Shown in pieces: positions 27,891-37,259 of a DNA stretch of 64,000 bases. This DNA comes from Advenella faeciporci (lineage in GTDB: Bacteria; Pseudomonadota; Gammaproteobacteria; Burkholderiales; Burkholderiaceae_B). Every line of letters starts with the position of its first letter. Within the stretch, counting starts at the first letter, position 1. The position numbers and the translations under genes are program-made. The notes under the pieces are model-generated. The model was not told the origin of the DNA. It searched no databases and was given only the letters and a program-made list of their open reading frames with translations. The stretch is from the NCBI RefSeq assembly GCF_014652395.1, contig NZ_BMYS01000001.1:310001-374000 (forward strand). The letters run 5' to 3'.

Positions 27891-28637
27891 CTACTGCATG
27901 TACATCCCGCCATTTACATGCAGGGTTGTACCGGTAATGTAAGCAGCGGCAGGGCTGGCCAGAAACGCCACTGCATTGGCAACGTCTTCAGGCTGGCCAA
28001 GACGGCCCAGGGGAATCTGGCTTAGCAATGCCGTGGTTTGCGACTCACCCAGGGCACGCGTCATATCGGTATCGATAAACCCGGGCGCCACACAATTGAC
28101 GGTAATGTTGCGACTGCCAAGCTCACGGGCCAGTGCCCTGCTCATGCCGGCAACACCTGCTTTGGCGGCGGCATAATTGGCCTGTCCGGGGTTGCCACTT
28201 GAACCAACCACCGACGTTACATTAATGATACGGCCCGAACGTGCTTTCATCATGACCTTGAGAACGCCACGTGACATGCGGAAAACCGAGCCCAGATTGG
28301 TATCCATGACCGCAGACCAGTCTTCATCTTTCATGCGCATGGCCAGACCATCGCGCGTAATACCTGCATTATTGACCAGGATATGGGGCGCCCCCTCTTT
28401 GGCCAGTTCTGCAAGCAAGGCATCGCAGGAAGCGGCATCGGTGACATCAAGCACCACGCCCCTGCCACCAAAGCCGGACAAATCGGCGCTTATACCTTGC
28501 GCACCGGACTCTGAGGTGGCTGTACCAATAACGGTGGCACCACGCTTGGCCAGCTCAAGCGCAATGGCCTTGCCCAACCCACGTGTTGCACCAGTAACCA
28601 GGGCAACCTGACCACTTAACTCTTTAACTTCAGACAT
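27891..28637 (-). CDS. fabG: 3-oxoacyl-ACP reductase
   Basis: NADPH-dependent reduction of 3-ketoacyl-ACP in fatty-acid elongation. A short-chain dehydrogenase of 248 residues: cofactor motif TGATRGLGKAIA, NNAG, catalytic Ser in NVTSVVGSSGNPGQ, and YAAAKAG with Tyr and Lys. C-terminus GTTLHVNGGMYM is typical of FabG. It starts 9 bases after fabD. Confidence 0.97.
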   Translation of the reverse strand: MSEVKELSGQVALVTGATRGLGKAIALELAKRGATVIGTATSESGAQGISADLSGFGGRGVVLDVTDAASCDALLAELAKEGAPHILVNNAGITRDGLAMRMKDEDWSAVMDTNLGSVFRMSRGVLKVMMKARSGRIINVTSVVGSSGNPGQANYAAAKAGVAGMSRALARELGSRNITVNCVAPGFIDTDMTRALGESQTTALLSQIPLGRLGQPEDVANAVAFLASPAAAYITGTTLHVNGGMYMQ

Positions 28638-28646
28638 TGTTATTCC

Positions 28647-29579
28647 TTATCCCTTCAAGGTTTCCAGGGCAGCCTGCAAGGACGCGGGATCGTAAATGGA
28701 GATCCCTGTCATTTCAGGCTCGATTCGTTTAACCAGGCCACTTAACACCTTGCCCGGACCACATTCAACCACATGGGTCACGCCCTGCTGTTTCATGGAA
28801 CGGATGGTTTCCACCCAACGCACGGGATGCCACGCCTGGCGCACGAGTGCGTCACGAATGGCTTCCGGTGTTGCAGCCACCGCTACATCAACGTTATTGA
28901 TCACATCAACGGAAGGCATCGCAATTGTAATGCCTGACAGCGCTTTTTCCAAAACACTGGCGGCTGGCTTGAGCAGACTGGAATGAAAAGGAGCGGAAAC
29001 AGGCAGCGGCAGGGCACGTTTGGCACCAGCCTGTTTGGCCAGGTCGCAGGCACGTTCTACCGCACCCTTATGACCGGCAATGACAACCTGGGCAGGCGCA
29101 TTGAAATTAACGGCCTCGACCACTTCAGACTGTGCCGCCTGGGCACAGACCTGGCGCACGGTATCATCATCAAGACCAAGAATGGCTGCCATGCCGCCTG
29201 TTCCCACCGGAACGGCAGCCTGCATGGCATCAGCCCTTATCCTTACCAAACGCACGGCATCTTCAAGCGAGAATGAACCGGCCGCCGCCAATGCGGAATA
29301 TTCACCCAGACTGTGACCAGCCATTAACGCCGGCTGTGGACCTGCCGCCTGCACGTATGCCTGATAAATGGCATAGCTGGCAGCCAGCATGACAGGCTGG
29401 GTATTGGTGGTTAAATTAAGCTGCTCAGCCGGACCTTCGGCAATTAACGCAGCCAGATCCTGACCAAGCGCCGCCGAGGCACGTTCGATAATTTGCGTGA
29501 CGATCTGGTTTTCTGCCCAGCTATTAAGCATGCCTACGGTTTGTGAACCCTGGCCCGGAAATACAAAAGCAATTTTCAT
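28647..29579 (-). CDS. fabD: Malonyl-CoA:ACP transacylase
   Basis: Loads malonyl groups onto ACP. The 310 residues start with FVFPGQGSQTVGML, have nucleophile Ser90 in AGHSLGEYSAL and the histidine in PVSAPFHSSLLKP. The length is that of the E. coli enzyme (309). It lies between fabH and fabG in one transcript. Confidence 0.97.
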   Translation of the reverse strand: MKIAFVFPGQGSQTVGMLNSWAENQIVTQIIERASAALGQDLAALIAEGPAEQLNLTTNTQPVMLAASYAIYQAYVQAAGPQPALMAGHSLGEYSALAAAGSFSLEDAVRLVRIRADAMQAAVPVGTGGMAAILGLDDDTVRQVCAQAAQSEVVEAVNFNAPAQVVIAGHKGAVERACDLAKQAGAKRALPLPVSAPFHSSLLKPAASVLEKALSGITIAMPSVDVINNVDVAVAATPEAIRDALVRQAWHPVRWVETIRSMKQQGVTHVVECGPGKVLSGLVKRIEPEMTGISIYDPASLQAALETLKG

Positions 29580-29603
29580 GTTGGTTTGTCTCTTGAAATT
29601 AGT

Positions 29604-30578
29604 TTACATGCGCACCAGGGCGGAACCCCAGGTAAAACCACCGCCAACGCCTTGCATCAGCACGCAGTCACCCGACTTGATGCGACCGTCTTTGCGAGCG
29701 GCATCAAAAGCCAGGGGCACACTGGCTGCCGAGGTATTGGCATGCTCAGCAACGGTTGCCACGATTTTTTCAGCAGGCAGGCCCAGCTTGCGTCCAAGAT
29801 AATTGATAATGCGGATATTGGCCTGATGGGGAACCATCCAATCTATGGCATCCAGGGATACACCCGCTTTCTCACAAACCTGATGCGCCGATTTTTCAAG
29901 CACGGTTACAGCCTGCTTGAACACAGCCTGTCCATCCATACGCAGGAATGGATCACCGGTTACCAAACCGTTTTCGATACGCCCGGGGGTATTCAATATC
30001 GTATTAAGAGAACCGTCGGCATTAAGCTGGGTGGCAAGAATGCCAGGCTCTTCAGAAGCCTGAAGCAGCATGGCACCGGCACCATCACCAAACAGTACGC
30101 AGGTACCGCGGTCATTCCAGTCTAAAATACGGGAAAAGGTTTCTGCACCTATCACCAGTGCGCATTTGGCATTGTTCGCCTTGATGAAGCTGTCTGCCGT
30201 TGCCAGTGCATAAACAAAACCGCTACACACGGCCTGCACGTCAAAAGCTGCACCGCCCTTGATACCCAGGCGGGATTGCACGATACAAGCCGTGCTTGGA
30301 AAGATGAAATCGGGCGTGGAGGTGGCAACGATAATCAGATCAATGTCAGCAGCATCGATACCGGCATCTTCAATGGCACGCCGGGCGGCAATGACAGCCA
30401 GATCACTGGTTTTTTCATTGTCACTGGCCAGATGACGCTGGCTGATACCAGTCCGGGTCATAATCCATTCATCGGATGTTTCTATGCCTTTTTCTGCCAA
30501 CCTGGCGGCCAACTGGTCGTTAGTAACACAGTTTTCCGGCAAATAACTGCCTGAACCTATAATTTTTGCAAAACTCAT
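29604..30578 (-). CDS. fabH: 3-oxoacyl-ACP synthase III
   Basis: Initiates fatty-acid synthesis by condensing acetyl-CoA with malonyl-ACP. Start at 30578 ([16 protein letters not shown]) chosen for AAGGAG upstream; the frame is open to 30620 without support. The 324 residues have Cys118 in [11 protein letters not shown], His in [12 protein letters not shown] and Asn in [13 protein letters not shown], the catalytic triad. It lies between plsX and fabD. Confidence 0.96.
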   Translation of the reverse strand: MSFAKIIGSGSYLPENCVTNDQLAARLAEKGIETSDEWIMTRTGISQRHLASDNEKTSDLAVIAARRAIEDAGIDAADIDLIIVATSTPDFIFPSTACIVQSRLGIKGGAAFDVQAVCSGFVYALATADSFIKANNAKCALVIGAETFSRILDWNDRGTCVLFGDGAGAMLLQASEEPGILATQLNADGSLNTILNTPGRIENGLVTGDPFLRMDGQAVFKQAVTVLEKSAHQVCEKAGVSLDAIDWMVPHQANIRIINYLGRKLGLPAEKIVATVAEHANTSAASVPLAFDAARKDGRIKSGDCVLMQGVGGGFTWGSALVRM

Positions 30579-30635
30579 GACCAACTCCTTGGGCCATGCC
30601 TGGATTGAAGGGGCAGGCACAGCGTTTTATATTTT

Positions 30636-31685
30636 TTATTTCTGTTCGATGGTACTTTCAGCATTATCCCGGTCTATTCTTTGCGTCATCTGGGTGACTG
30701 CCGTTGCGGTTTTCTCAAGCAACCCCCTGACAACCGCACCACGGGCCCGTTCAATGGCCCTGGTATAAGCAAAAATATCTGCCGAACCGTGACTTTTGAA
30801 GACAATTCCGCGTAAACCCAACAGGGCAGCACCATTATAGTTGCGATTATCAACACGATCACGGAAACGGTTCAGCACCGGCCGGGCAACCATACCTGCC
30901 GCCATTGTAAGATAGTTTCGGGTAAATTCCTGTTTTAACATGGTACCGATCATTTTAGCCAAGCCTTCAAGCGACTTCAGGACCACATTACCCACAAAGC
31001 CGTCACACACCACAATATTGGTGGTTCCCTTGAAAATATCATCGCCTTCAACGTTGCCATAAAAATTCAGGCCGCTGCAGTGCAGCAGGGCCGATGCCTC
31101 TTTGACAACCTCATTGCCTTTGATGGCTTCTTCACCAATATTAAGCAAACCAACTGTTGGTTTCTGGATATTGTCGATCGCTTCGCACAGCGCCACACCC
31201 ATGATGGCGAACTCCAGCAAGTGCTGGGCAGAACAATCGACATTGGCACCCAGATCCAGCATGGTGGTAGCCCCACCTTTCTGGTTGGGTATGGCAGTGG
31301 CAATGGCAGGCCTGTCAATGCCTTCCATGGTTTTTAACACATACCGTGAAATAGCCATTAAAGCACCGGTATTACCTGCCGAAACAAGCGCATCCGCCCT
31401 TTTCTCTTTGACCAGGTTAACACCAACCCGCATGGAAGAGTCTTTTTTACGACGCAAAGCGACCTCAACCGGATCATCCATTGCCACCACTTCAGAAGCA
31501 GGAACAATTTCAAAACGGCTGAGGTCGCCTGGATTTGCTTGCCTGAGAGCCTGTTCAATTTGTTCAGGAACGCCAGTTAACAGAAAATGCGTGTCAGGAT
31601 ACTGCCGTGCAATCTGCACAGCAGCAGGAACAGTCACGGGCAGGCCGACATCACCGCCCATGCAATCTATAGCAATACGTACCAC
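30636..31685 (-). CDS. plsX: Phosphate acyltransferase PlsX
   Basis: Makes acyl-phosphate from acyl-ACP for phospholipid synthesis, in the cytoplasm near the membrane. The 349 residues begin with the conserved [20 protein letters not shown] and contain [20 protein letters not shown] and [18 protein letters not shown]. The start is GTG, without a clear Shine-Dalgarno; no ATG precedes the conserved N-terminus. It stands between rpmF and fabH, a very widespread order. Confidence 0.95.
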   Translation of the reverse strand: MVRIAIDCMGGDVGLPVTVPAAVQIARQYPDTHFLLTGVPEQIEQALRQANPGDLSRFEIVPASEVVAMDDPVEVALRRKKDSSMRVGVNLVKEKRADALVSAGNTGALMAISRYVLKTMEGIDRPAIATAIPNQKGGATTMLDLGANVDCSAQHLLEFAIMGVALCEAIDNIQKPTVGLLNIGEEAIKGNEVVKEASALLHCSGLNFYGNVEGDDIFKGTTNIVVCDGFVGNVVLKSLEGLAKMIGTMLKQEFTRNYLTMAAGMVARPVLNRFRDRVDNRNYNGAALLGLRGIVFKSHGSADIFAYTRAIERARGAVVRGLLEKTATAVTQMTQRIDRDNAESTIEQK

Positions 31686-31743
31686 GATAGTAATAAACAG
31701 GCCACGCTTGACAACAGCGCGGCCATATTCTCAACTTGACCGA

Positions 31744-31926
31744 TTATTCGTCGTTTTTTGTTTTCAGAACTTTACGGCCACGATAGATGCCGTTAGGACT
31801 GATGTGGTGACGCAGGTGCAATTCGCCAGTTGTTGACTCGATTGCTGTAGCCGGTGATGTCAAAGAATCGTGTGAACGGCGCATATTGCGTCTTGAAGGT
31901 GACTTTTTGTTTTGTTGAACAGCCAT
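31744..31926 (-). CDS. rpmF: 50S ribosomal protein L32
   Basis: Ribosomal protein of 60 residues ([19 protein letters not shown] at the N-terminus, [15 protein letters not shown] near the end). It lacks the four zinc-binding cysteines of the zinc-dependent form, as in most beta- and gammaproteobacteria. It lies between yceD and plsX. Confidence 0.97.
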   Translation of the reverse strand: MAVQQNKKSPSRRNMRRSHDSLTSPATAIESTTGELHLRHHISPNGIYRGRKVLKTKNDE

Positions 31927-31990
31927 GATGACTCCAAAAAATGTTGTATTAAATAAGGTAATACAAACTAAAAACTATAAACTGTAAAAA

Positions 31991-32599
31991 TTACCGCTTT
32001 TTGAGCTGTTCCAGCACCGCGAATGGCGAAGAAGGCTTTTCGAGCTCATCGTCGGGCAGCGCCGCCTGTGAAGGACAACTCTCGTGCCGTGGCACGTAGG
32101 GCAGACTTAAAATTAAATCGTCCTCAACCAAATCGAGCACACTCATGTGCCGGGAAGAAAGGATTTTCTCGTCGAGAGATTCCTCTATTTCGCCCGATTC
32201 AGTCAAATCACTGTGAAGATCGGCCTCGGAAGTAACCAACTCCAGCACCGACTCATTATTTACATCAAACCTGAATAAACCAAGACAACGCTGGCAGACA
32301 AGCTGCGGACTGGCCTGCACATGCAAACGCAACAACCGTTTGCCACGCGCATCTTTTTCACCTTTCAGTGACCAGACAACCATACCGCTTTCATCTGTTA
32401 ATTGCTCGGGCAAATCTTGCGTAAGCCTTAAAAAGGCACCTAAAGGTGTCTTGCCGTTTACCTCACCGGCCCGGCGCACAAAATCAAGGGAATCAATAAA
32501 AAGACCCTTGCCTGAACCCGCCTGGCTTTTCGCCGCCAGGCTTTCAGCTTGGCTTTTTTCAGCCTGGCCTTTTTCGTTACTCCCTTTTTCGTTACTCAT
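31991..32599 (-). CDS. yceD: YceD family protein (DUF177) with repetitive N-terminal extension
   Basis: Family implicated in 23S rRNA accumulation; always next to rpmF. The 202 residues include the DUF177 core with the conserved cysteine pair in LVCQRCLGLFRF and a C-terminal acidic region with EDDLILSLPYVPRHE. E. coli YceD has 173 residues: the extra part is a lysine-, glutamine- and alanine-rich N-terminus built of short repeats (SNEKG twice, then variants of AEKSQ). AAGGAC precedes the ATG. First gene of the yceD-rpmF-plsX-fab transcript, divergent from maf. Confidence 0.92.
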   Translation of the reverse strand: MSNEKGSNEKGQAEKSQAESLAAKSQAGSGKGLFIDSLDFVRRAGEVNGKTPLGAFLRLTQDLPEQLTDESGMVVWSLKGEKDARGKRLLRLHVQASPQLVCQRCLGLFRFDVNNESVLELVTSEADLHSDLTESGEIEESLDEKILSSRHMSVLDLVEDDLILSLPYVPRHESCPSQAALPDDELEKPSSPFAVLEQLKKR

Positions 32600-32667
32600 G
32601 TCCTTGCCCGTTCCTTATTCCCTGCACTTCTTGATTCAAGGTTTGCACAAATATCGGAAAACATAGG

Positions 32668-32697
32668 ATAATAACCCGTTATTTATCATTTGGTCAA
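32668..32697 (-). promoter_or_regulatory. Predicted promoter of the yceD-rpmF-plsX-fab operon
   Basis: On the minus strand -35 TTGACC (32697-32692) and -10 TATTAT (32673-32668) with an 18-base spacer, about 70 bases before the yceD start. It overlaps the 5' region of the divergent maf gene. Confidence 0.45.
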
Positions 32698-32705
32698 TTA
32701 AAACA

Positions 32706-33320
32706 ATGACAAACCGTGTTTCCCGTCTTATTCTTGCGTCATCTTCCCGCTACCGAAAAGAAATGCTGGAGAGACTCCGCCTCCCGTTTGAAGCGATCTC
32801 CCCTGACATTGACGAAACCCCGCATCCGGGCGAAACACCCGCCCGGCTAGCCTTGCGGCTTTCAGTCGAAAAAGCGATGGCCATTGCGGCCAACCACCCA
32901 GACAGCATCATTATTGGTTCAGACCAGGTCGCCACACTTGATGGCTCGCCCATTGGCAAACCCGGCAACTTTGACGCAGCAAAAAAACAACTGCAGGCAC
33001 TATCTGGCCAATGCGTGGAATTTCATAGTGCACTGGCCGTTACCGATGGCAGCAGAACCGAATCGGCAGACATCATTACGCGATGTTATTTCAGGCAACT
33101 CAGCGATGCTGAAATTGTACACTACCTTGAAATTGAAAAACCCTTTGACACCGCCGGCAGTGCAAAAGCCGAAGGATTGGGCATTACCCTGATGGAAAAA
33201 ATGGAAAGCGACGACCCGACGTCTATTATCGGCCTGCCTTTAATTACCCTGGCCCGGATGCTCCGCTCATTTGGCATTAACCCCACCCTGTCTGCCCAGG
33301 AAAACCCGCATCATGACTAA
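32706..33320 (+). CDS. Maf-family nucleotide pyrophosphatase (YceF type)
   Basis: House-cleaning pyrophosphatase; the YceF subgroup acts on 7-methyl-GTP. The 204 residues start with LILASSSRYRKEMLERL and have EKAMAIA, the catalytic IIGSDQVATLDG, and GKPGNFDAAKKQLQALSG. The YceF assignment rests on its place divergent to yceD-rpmF, as near E. coli yceF, and on the SSSRYR start; other Maf subgroups remain possible. The last 8 bases overlap the next gene. Confidence 0.9.
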   Translation: MTNRVSRLILASSSRYRKEMLERLRLPFEAISPDIDETPHPGETPARLALRLSVEKAMAIAANHPDSIIIGSDQVATLDGSPIGKPGNFDAAKKQLQALSGQCVEFHSALAVTDGSRTESADIITRCYFRQLSDAEIVHYLEIEKPFDTAGSAKAEGLGITLMEKMESDDPTSIIGLPLITLARMLRSFGINPTLSAQENPHHD

Positions 33321-34023
33321 AACCCTGCACCTGATACCCGTTGGCCTGGGCGAGGCCCCCACTTCTTCGTGGTTGCCCGCTGATGCCCAGGCACTGGCTT
33401 CGCGCCTTACCTGTTATATTGCTGAAAACGCCAAAACCGCCCGCGCTTTCCTGAAACTGATTGGCACTCAAAGCCCCCTGCAGGAAATCACCATTCATAC
33501 GCTTGGTGCAAAAACAAGCGCGGGCGAAATCAACCAATGGCTGAATGATGCCGGCCCAAACAGCGAAATCGGCCTGGTGTCCGAGGCCGGCTGCCCCGCT
33601 GTTGCCGACCCGGGCGCCAAAGTTGTCATGGCGGCCCATAAAATGGACATCCGCGTCATTCCATGGGTAGGACCTTCCTCTATCTTGCTGGGCTTAATGG
33701 CCAGTGGCCTTGACGGGCAACGTTTTGCTTTTCATGGTTACGCCCCCGTCAACCCCGCCGAACGCGGCAAACAACTGAAAGCCTGGGAAGCCCAATCAGC
33801 CAAACTGCAACAAACCCAGCTGTTTATAGAAACCCCCTATCGCAATGCTGCCATATTTGAGTCTTTGCTTAACGCCCTGCGACCCGATACCCGACTGTGC
33901 ATTGCACGCTCTGTCACCACCCGGGAAGAATGGATCAAGACCAAAACCATTGCCCAATGGAAAGCCGGCCCGGCCCCCGAACTGGATAAAAAACCCACCC
34001 TCTTCCTGTTTTTGGCCAGTTGA
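33313..34023 (+). CDS. SAM-dependent methyltransferase, tetrapyrrole methylase fold (RsmI-like)
   Basis: Protein of 236 residues in the fold of RsmI and the cobalamin/siroheme methylases. It shows the family pattern LIPVGLGEAP, GLVSEAGCPAVADPGAKVV, the SAM-binding loop WVGPSSILLGLMASGLDGQ and FIETPYRNAAIFESLL. It lacks the C-terminal part of RsmI proper and belongs to the short RsmI-like subgroup whose substrate is unknown to me. Start at 33313 overlaps maf by 8 bases; the upstream frame only shadows maf. It may be translationally coupled to maf. Confidence 0.85.
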   Translation: MTKTLHLIPVGLGEAPTSSWLPADAQALASRLTCYIAENAKTARAFLKLIGTQSPLQEITIHTLGAKTSAGEINQWLNDAGPNSEIGLVSEAGCPAVADPGAKVVMAAHKMDIRVIPWVGPSSILLGLMASGLDGQRFAFHGYAPVNPAERGKQLKAWEAQSAKLQQTQLFIETPYRNAAIFESLLNALRPDTRLCIARSVTTREEWIKTKTIAQWKAGPAPELDKKPTLFLFLAS

Positions 34024-34035
34024 TGGCTTAACCGG

Positions 34036-34863
34036 CTAGCTGTCTTCCTGCGTGGCCAAGTCCATTAAAATCGCGGCCGTTTGGATGTCGGGCTGGCCGT
34101 CATGGCGTTGCGGGCGGTAGTGCATCTGAAACGCCTGCAGCACCCGCCGGGTTGACGCTTGGGCCCCGGGCCCAAATTCCACCTCGTAACCAATATGCCG
34201 CAGTTTTTCCTGAAACCACAGTAAATCCGGCACACCTTCCACCGCCAGGCGGGCCTCGTATTGGCGGACACGGTTTTCATCATACCAGCGCCCTATACCC
34301 TGCCTGGCCAACGCTTCCCAGGGAAACACAGGACCAGGATCAATTTTACGCTGCGGAGCAATATCACTATGTCCCACAATATGCTTTGCCCTGACCTGAT
34401 GGCGCTGCGCCAGATCACGCAATAACGCTGCCAGCAACGCTATCTGTTCGGGCGAATAGGCATCCCACTGCGTTTTTTGCTCGTCCAATGGCCCAAGATT
34501 AACCACCTCAATACCAATAGACATGGCATTAAGATTTTTATAGCCATACCACTGGCTGATACCGGCATGCCAGGCCCGGCGATTTTCATCCACCAGACGA
34601 TACAACACGGGATACCTTCCGGCTGTTAGCAGATAATGGGCACTGACCCTGTTTTGCGTAAGAATCCGCAATGAATCGGCATTGTTTTCAGAGGTGTAAT
34701 GCAAAACGATAAAACGAACCCGACTGTCCTGTGCCAACGCGACAAAAGATTCATCTACCGGGTAATCAGACCGCGAACAAGCCAGCAGCATTAACAGGCC
34801 AAATACACCTGACAAACCCCGAAACCACCTGACCGCCAAATACATTGAATCTGTTCGCAACAT
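34036..34863 (-). CDS. N-acetylmuramoyl-L-alanine amidase, AmiD-like lipoprotein
   Basis: Peptidoglycan amidase, probably anchored in the outer membrane. The 275 residues have a lipoprotein signal ending in LLMLLACS (Cys29), an amidase_2 domain with zinc ligands in FIVLHYTSE and IVGHSDIAPQRKIDPG, the family segment SIGIEVVNLG, and a C-terminal peptidoglycan-binding helix bundle (about 200-265). Size and order match E. coli AmiD (276). It converges on the methyltransferase with a 12-base gap and lies downstream of msrQ. Confidence 0.9.
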   Translation of the reverse strand: MLRTDSMYLAVRWFRGLSGVFGLLMLLACSRSDYPVDESFVALAQDSRVRFIVLHYTSENNADSLRILTQNRVSAHYLLTAGRYPVLYRLVDENRRAWHAGISQWYGYKNLNAMSIGIEVVNLGPLDEQKTQWDAYSPEQIALLAALLRDLAQRHQVRAKHIVGHSDIAPQRKIDPGPVFPWEALARQGIGRWYDENRVRQYEARLAVEGVPDLLWFQEKLRHIGYEVEFGPGAQASTRRVLQAFQMHYRPQRHDGQPDIQTAAILMDLATQEDS

Positions 34864-34894
34864 GGCTACGCCCTTTCCTCATGCAAGCATGCCT

Positions 34895-35563
34895 TTATGA
34901 CCCGGAAGGCCGACCAGAGCCTTGCGCATTTCCCACTGAATCGACAATGGCCTGTACCTTGCGGCGTACCATTACCGCATTTACCACACGCCAAAGCAGC
35001 AGAAAAGCCATCAGCAGCGTAAACACAACGGGTGCCACCAGGCTTTGCCCTTCTTCGTGCATTTTCCAGAAATGAATAATAACCAGTATGCCAACCCCAT
35101 ACACGGCACGATGCAAACGCTGCCAATTACGCCCCAGTTTGCGAATGGACTTCTGACGAGAGGTGGCCGCCAGCACGCACATGATGGAAAAAGACAATAT
35201 GCCCAGCAGGATATATGGGCGATCGGACAGGTCCTGGAGCATGAACGAAAAGCTGAGTTTGCGATCTAGCCATAGCCAGGCGATCATGTGCAAAAAAGCA
35301 TAAAAGAATGCGTACAAACCCAGCGTTCTGCGCCAGCGCAGCAGGGCCGGTTGCCCCAGAATTTGACGAACGGGTGTGACAGCCAACGCAAGACACAACA
35401 TGCCCAAGGCCCATTGCCCGCTGGAGCGGGCAAAAAACAAGGCTGGCTCAGCCGTCATGCCACCTATACTGTCCAGATAAAACCAGCGCATTACCGGCAA
35501 CAAACCCAGTAAAAAAACAACGGGCTGAACGCGGTCAATACTTTCGGCTTTCCAGGTTTTCAT
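34895..35563 (-). CDS. msrQ: Heme-binding membrane subunit MsrQ (YedZ family)
   Basis: Membrane b-type cytochrome that feeds electrons to the periplasmic methionine sulfoxide reductase MsrP. Of 222 residues with about six transmembrane helices, the conserved histidines lie in FFYAFLHMIAWLW and RLHRAVYGVGILVIIHFWKM, the likely heme ligands. The partner gene msrP is not adjacent: gph lies upstream and the amidase downstream. It may be elsewhere, or this protein may have another partner. Confidence 0.88.
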   Translation of the reverse strand: MKTWKAESIDRVQPVVFLLGLLPVMRWFYLDSIGGMTAEPALFFARSSGQWALGMLCLALAVTPVRQILGQPALLRWRRTLGLYAFFYAFLHMIAWLWLDRKLSFSFMLQDLSDRPYILLGILSFSIMCVLAATSRQKSIRKLGRNWQRLHRAVYGVGILVIIHFWKMHEEGQSLVAPVVFTLLMAFLLLWRVVNAVMVRRKVQAIVDSVGNAQGSGRPSGS

Positions 35564-35581
35564 TTCGTTTCCTTGCCAGGC

Positions 35582-36259
35582 TCAGGAAAGCGCCTGGCTT
35601 CCATTGGTTTTGCAATGCATTTGCAACAGGCCTGCAAGACCGGCAACATCATCAACAATACGGGTAGGCTTGCTTTCATTAAGCTCACGCAGGCTATGCG
35701 CACCATAAGTCACTGCAATACTTTCAACGCCGGCATTATGCGCCATCAGGATATCATGGGAGGTATCGCCAATCATGACGGTCTCTTCAGCCGGTATCGC
35801 CAGGGTTTCCATAAGCTCATTCAGCATTTGCGGATGGGGCTTACTGAATGTTTCATCAGCCGTGCGGGTGGCGGCAAAATAATGCCCCAGTTTTTTCTGC
35901 TCAAGCACCCTGTCCAGCCCCACCCTGCTTTTTCCAGTCGCCACGGCCATCGTGACCCCATTATCACGAAGCTCTTCGAACAGCGTAGAGATCCCATCAA
36001 AAAGACACAAATCGGGATCACGGGTGAAATAATGAAACTTGTAGCGCCGGATAAATTCAGGCAACTGTTCGGCCGTTAAGGTTGGCACCACCTTATAAAG
36101 GGCACTTTCCAGCGACAGGCCAATAACCCATCTTGCCTGCGCCGCAGATGGCACTTCCAGACCCAGATCCCGACAGGCCGACTGTATGGCCTGCACGATA
36201 GACTGGGTAGAATCAATAACCGTTCCATCCCAGTCAAATACAACCAATGAATACCGCAT
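35582..36259 (-). CDS. gph: HAD-superfamily phosphatase, phosphoglycolate phosphatase-like
   Basis: Haloacid-dehalogenase hydrolase of 225 residues with motif I VFDWDGTVIDST, motif II VATGKS, motif III lysine in FSKPHPQML and motif IV MIGDTSHDILMA. The cap is helical, as in Gph. The name follows similarity and the common location next to rluC in Burkholderiales; the substrate is not certain. It lies 23 bases downstream of rluC on the same strand. Confidence 0.85.
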   Translation of the reverse strand: MRYSLVVFDWDGTVIDSTQSIVQAIQSACRDLGLEVPSAAQARWVIGLSLESALYKVVPTLTAEQLPEFIRRYKFHYFTRDPDLCLFDGISTLFEELRDNGVTMAVATGKSRVGLDRVLEQKKLGHYFAATRTADETFSKPHPQMLNELMETLAIPAEETVMIGDTSHDILMAHNAGVESIAVTYGAHSLRELNESKPTRIVDDVAGLAGLLQMHCKTNGSQALS

Positions 36260-36282
36260 ATTACGTTACCAACCTATAAAAA

Positions 36283-37239
36283 TTAAATCCGCTGCTCTTC
36301 CAATTGCCTAAGGACATGCTGGCAAGCCACTGGCAACGGAGCCTCAAACTCCATGGTTTCACCACTAATGGGGTGTGGCACCTGAAGACGGTGTGCATGC
36401 AAAAACATGCGACTGAAACCATGACGTGCAAAATATTCCCGGACTTCATCCTTGCCGTACTTCTCATCCCCGACAATCGGAAAACCACTGGCCGCCAAAT
36501 GCACCCTGATTTGATGAGTCCGGCCGGTGCGCAGCTCGGCACCCACCAGCGTATATTTCCCGAACCGTTGCACGCCAGTGACAATGGTATGGGCAAAGCG
36601 ACCTTCCTTGTCGACCCGCACCCGGCGTTCTCCGCCCGGAGTAAGATATTTGGTGAGTGACAGTTTGACATGCTGCCGGTCATTGACCCAATCTCCGCAC
36701 ACCAGGGCAAGATATTGCTTGCGTCCACGCGATTCTCGCATAATTTCATGCAAGGCAACCAGCGCCGGGCGTTTTTTGGCAATCATGAGCAAACCCGACG
36801 TTTCCTTGTCCAGGCGGTGCGCCAGCTCCAAAAACCGGGCCTCAGGCCGGGCGGCACGCAGTTGTTCAATAACCCCGAATGAGACCCCGCTCCCTCCGTG
36901 CACGGCAACACCGGCCGGTTTATCTATAACCAGCAGGGCATCATCTTCATAAACCACAGGAAACTCGGCGCCCGGCACTTTGCGGGGCGCATCGGGCTCG
37001 GCCGTGCGCAAGGGTGGAATACGCACCTGGTCTCCCACCTGCAGGCGATACTCGGCCTGGATCCGGCCTTTGTTGACCCGCACCTGTCCACTGCGAATGG
37101 CTTTGTAAAGATGGCTTTTCGGCACTCCTTTGCACACCCGGATCAGAAAATTATCGATCCGCTGATCGGCAGAATCGACATCAATCGTGACCACTCTTAC
37201 AGAAAAAGATGAATTATTATCAGAAGTTTGTTTCCACAT
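36283..37239 (-). CDS. rluC: 23S rRNA pseudouridine synthase RluC
   Basis: Makes pseudouridines in 23S rRNA (955, 2504 and 2580 in E. coli). The 318 residues have an N-terminal S4 domain (QRIDNFLIRVCKGVPKSHLY, SGQVRVNKGR) and the catalytic domain with aspartate in HRLDKETSGLLMI, followed by GRTHQIRVHLAASGFPIVGD. The frame extends two codons to a TTG; I take the ATG at 37239. Divergent from rne, the standard arrangement. Confidence 0.93.
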   Translation of the reverse strand: MWKQTSDNNSSFSVRVVTIDVDSADQRIDNFLIRVCKGVPKSHLYKAIRSGQVRVNKGRIQAEYRLQVGDQVRIPPLRTAEPDAPRKVPGAEFPVVYEDDALLVIDKPAGVAVHGGSGVSFGVIEQLRAARPEARFLELAHRLDKETSGLLMIAKKRPALVALHEIMRESRGRKQYLALVCGDWVNDRQHVKLSLTKYLTPGGERRVRVDKEGRFAHTIVTGVQRFGKYTLVGAELRTGRTHQIRVHLAASGFPIVGDEKYGKDEVREYFARHGFSRMFLHAHRLQVPHPISGETMEFEAPLPVACQHVLRQLEEQRI

Positions 37240-37259
37240 ACACAAAAGAGCTCTATAAT
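37231..37259 (+). promoter_or_regulatory. Predicted rne promoter
   Basis: -35 TTTCCA (37231-37236), 17-base spacer, perfect -10 TATAAT (37254-37259). It would start transcription near 37266, giving rne a leader of about 510 bases. The -35 overlaps the first codons of rluC. Confidence 0.55.

Noticed and set aside
31102-31836. Open frame of 244 codons on the plus strand
   Set aside because: Antisense to plsX and rpmF, without protein features.
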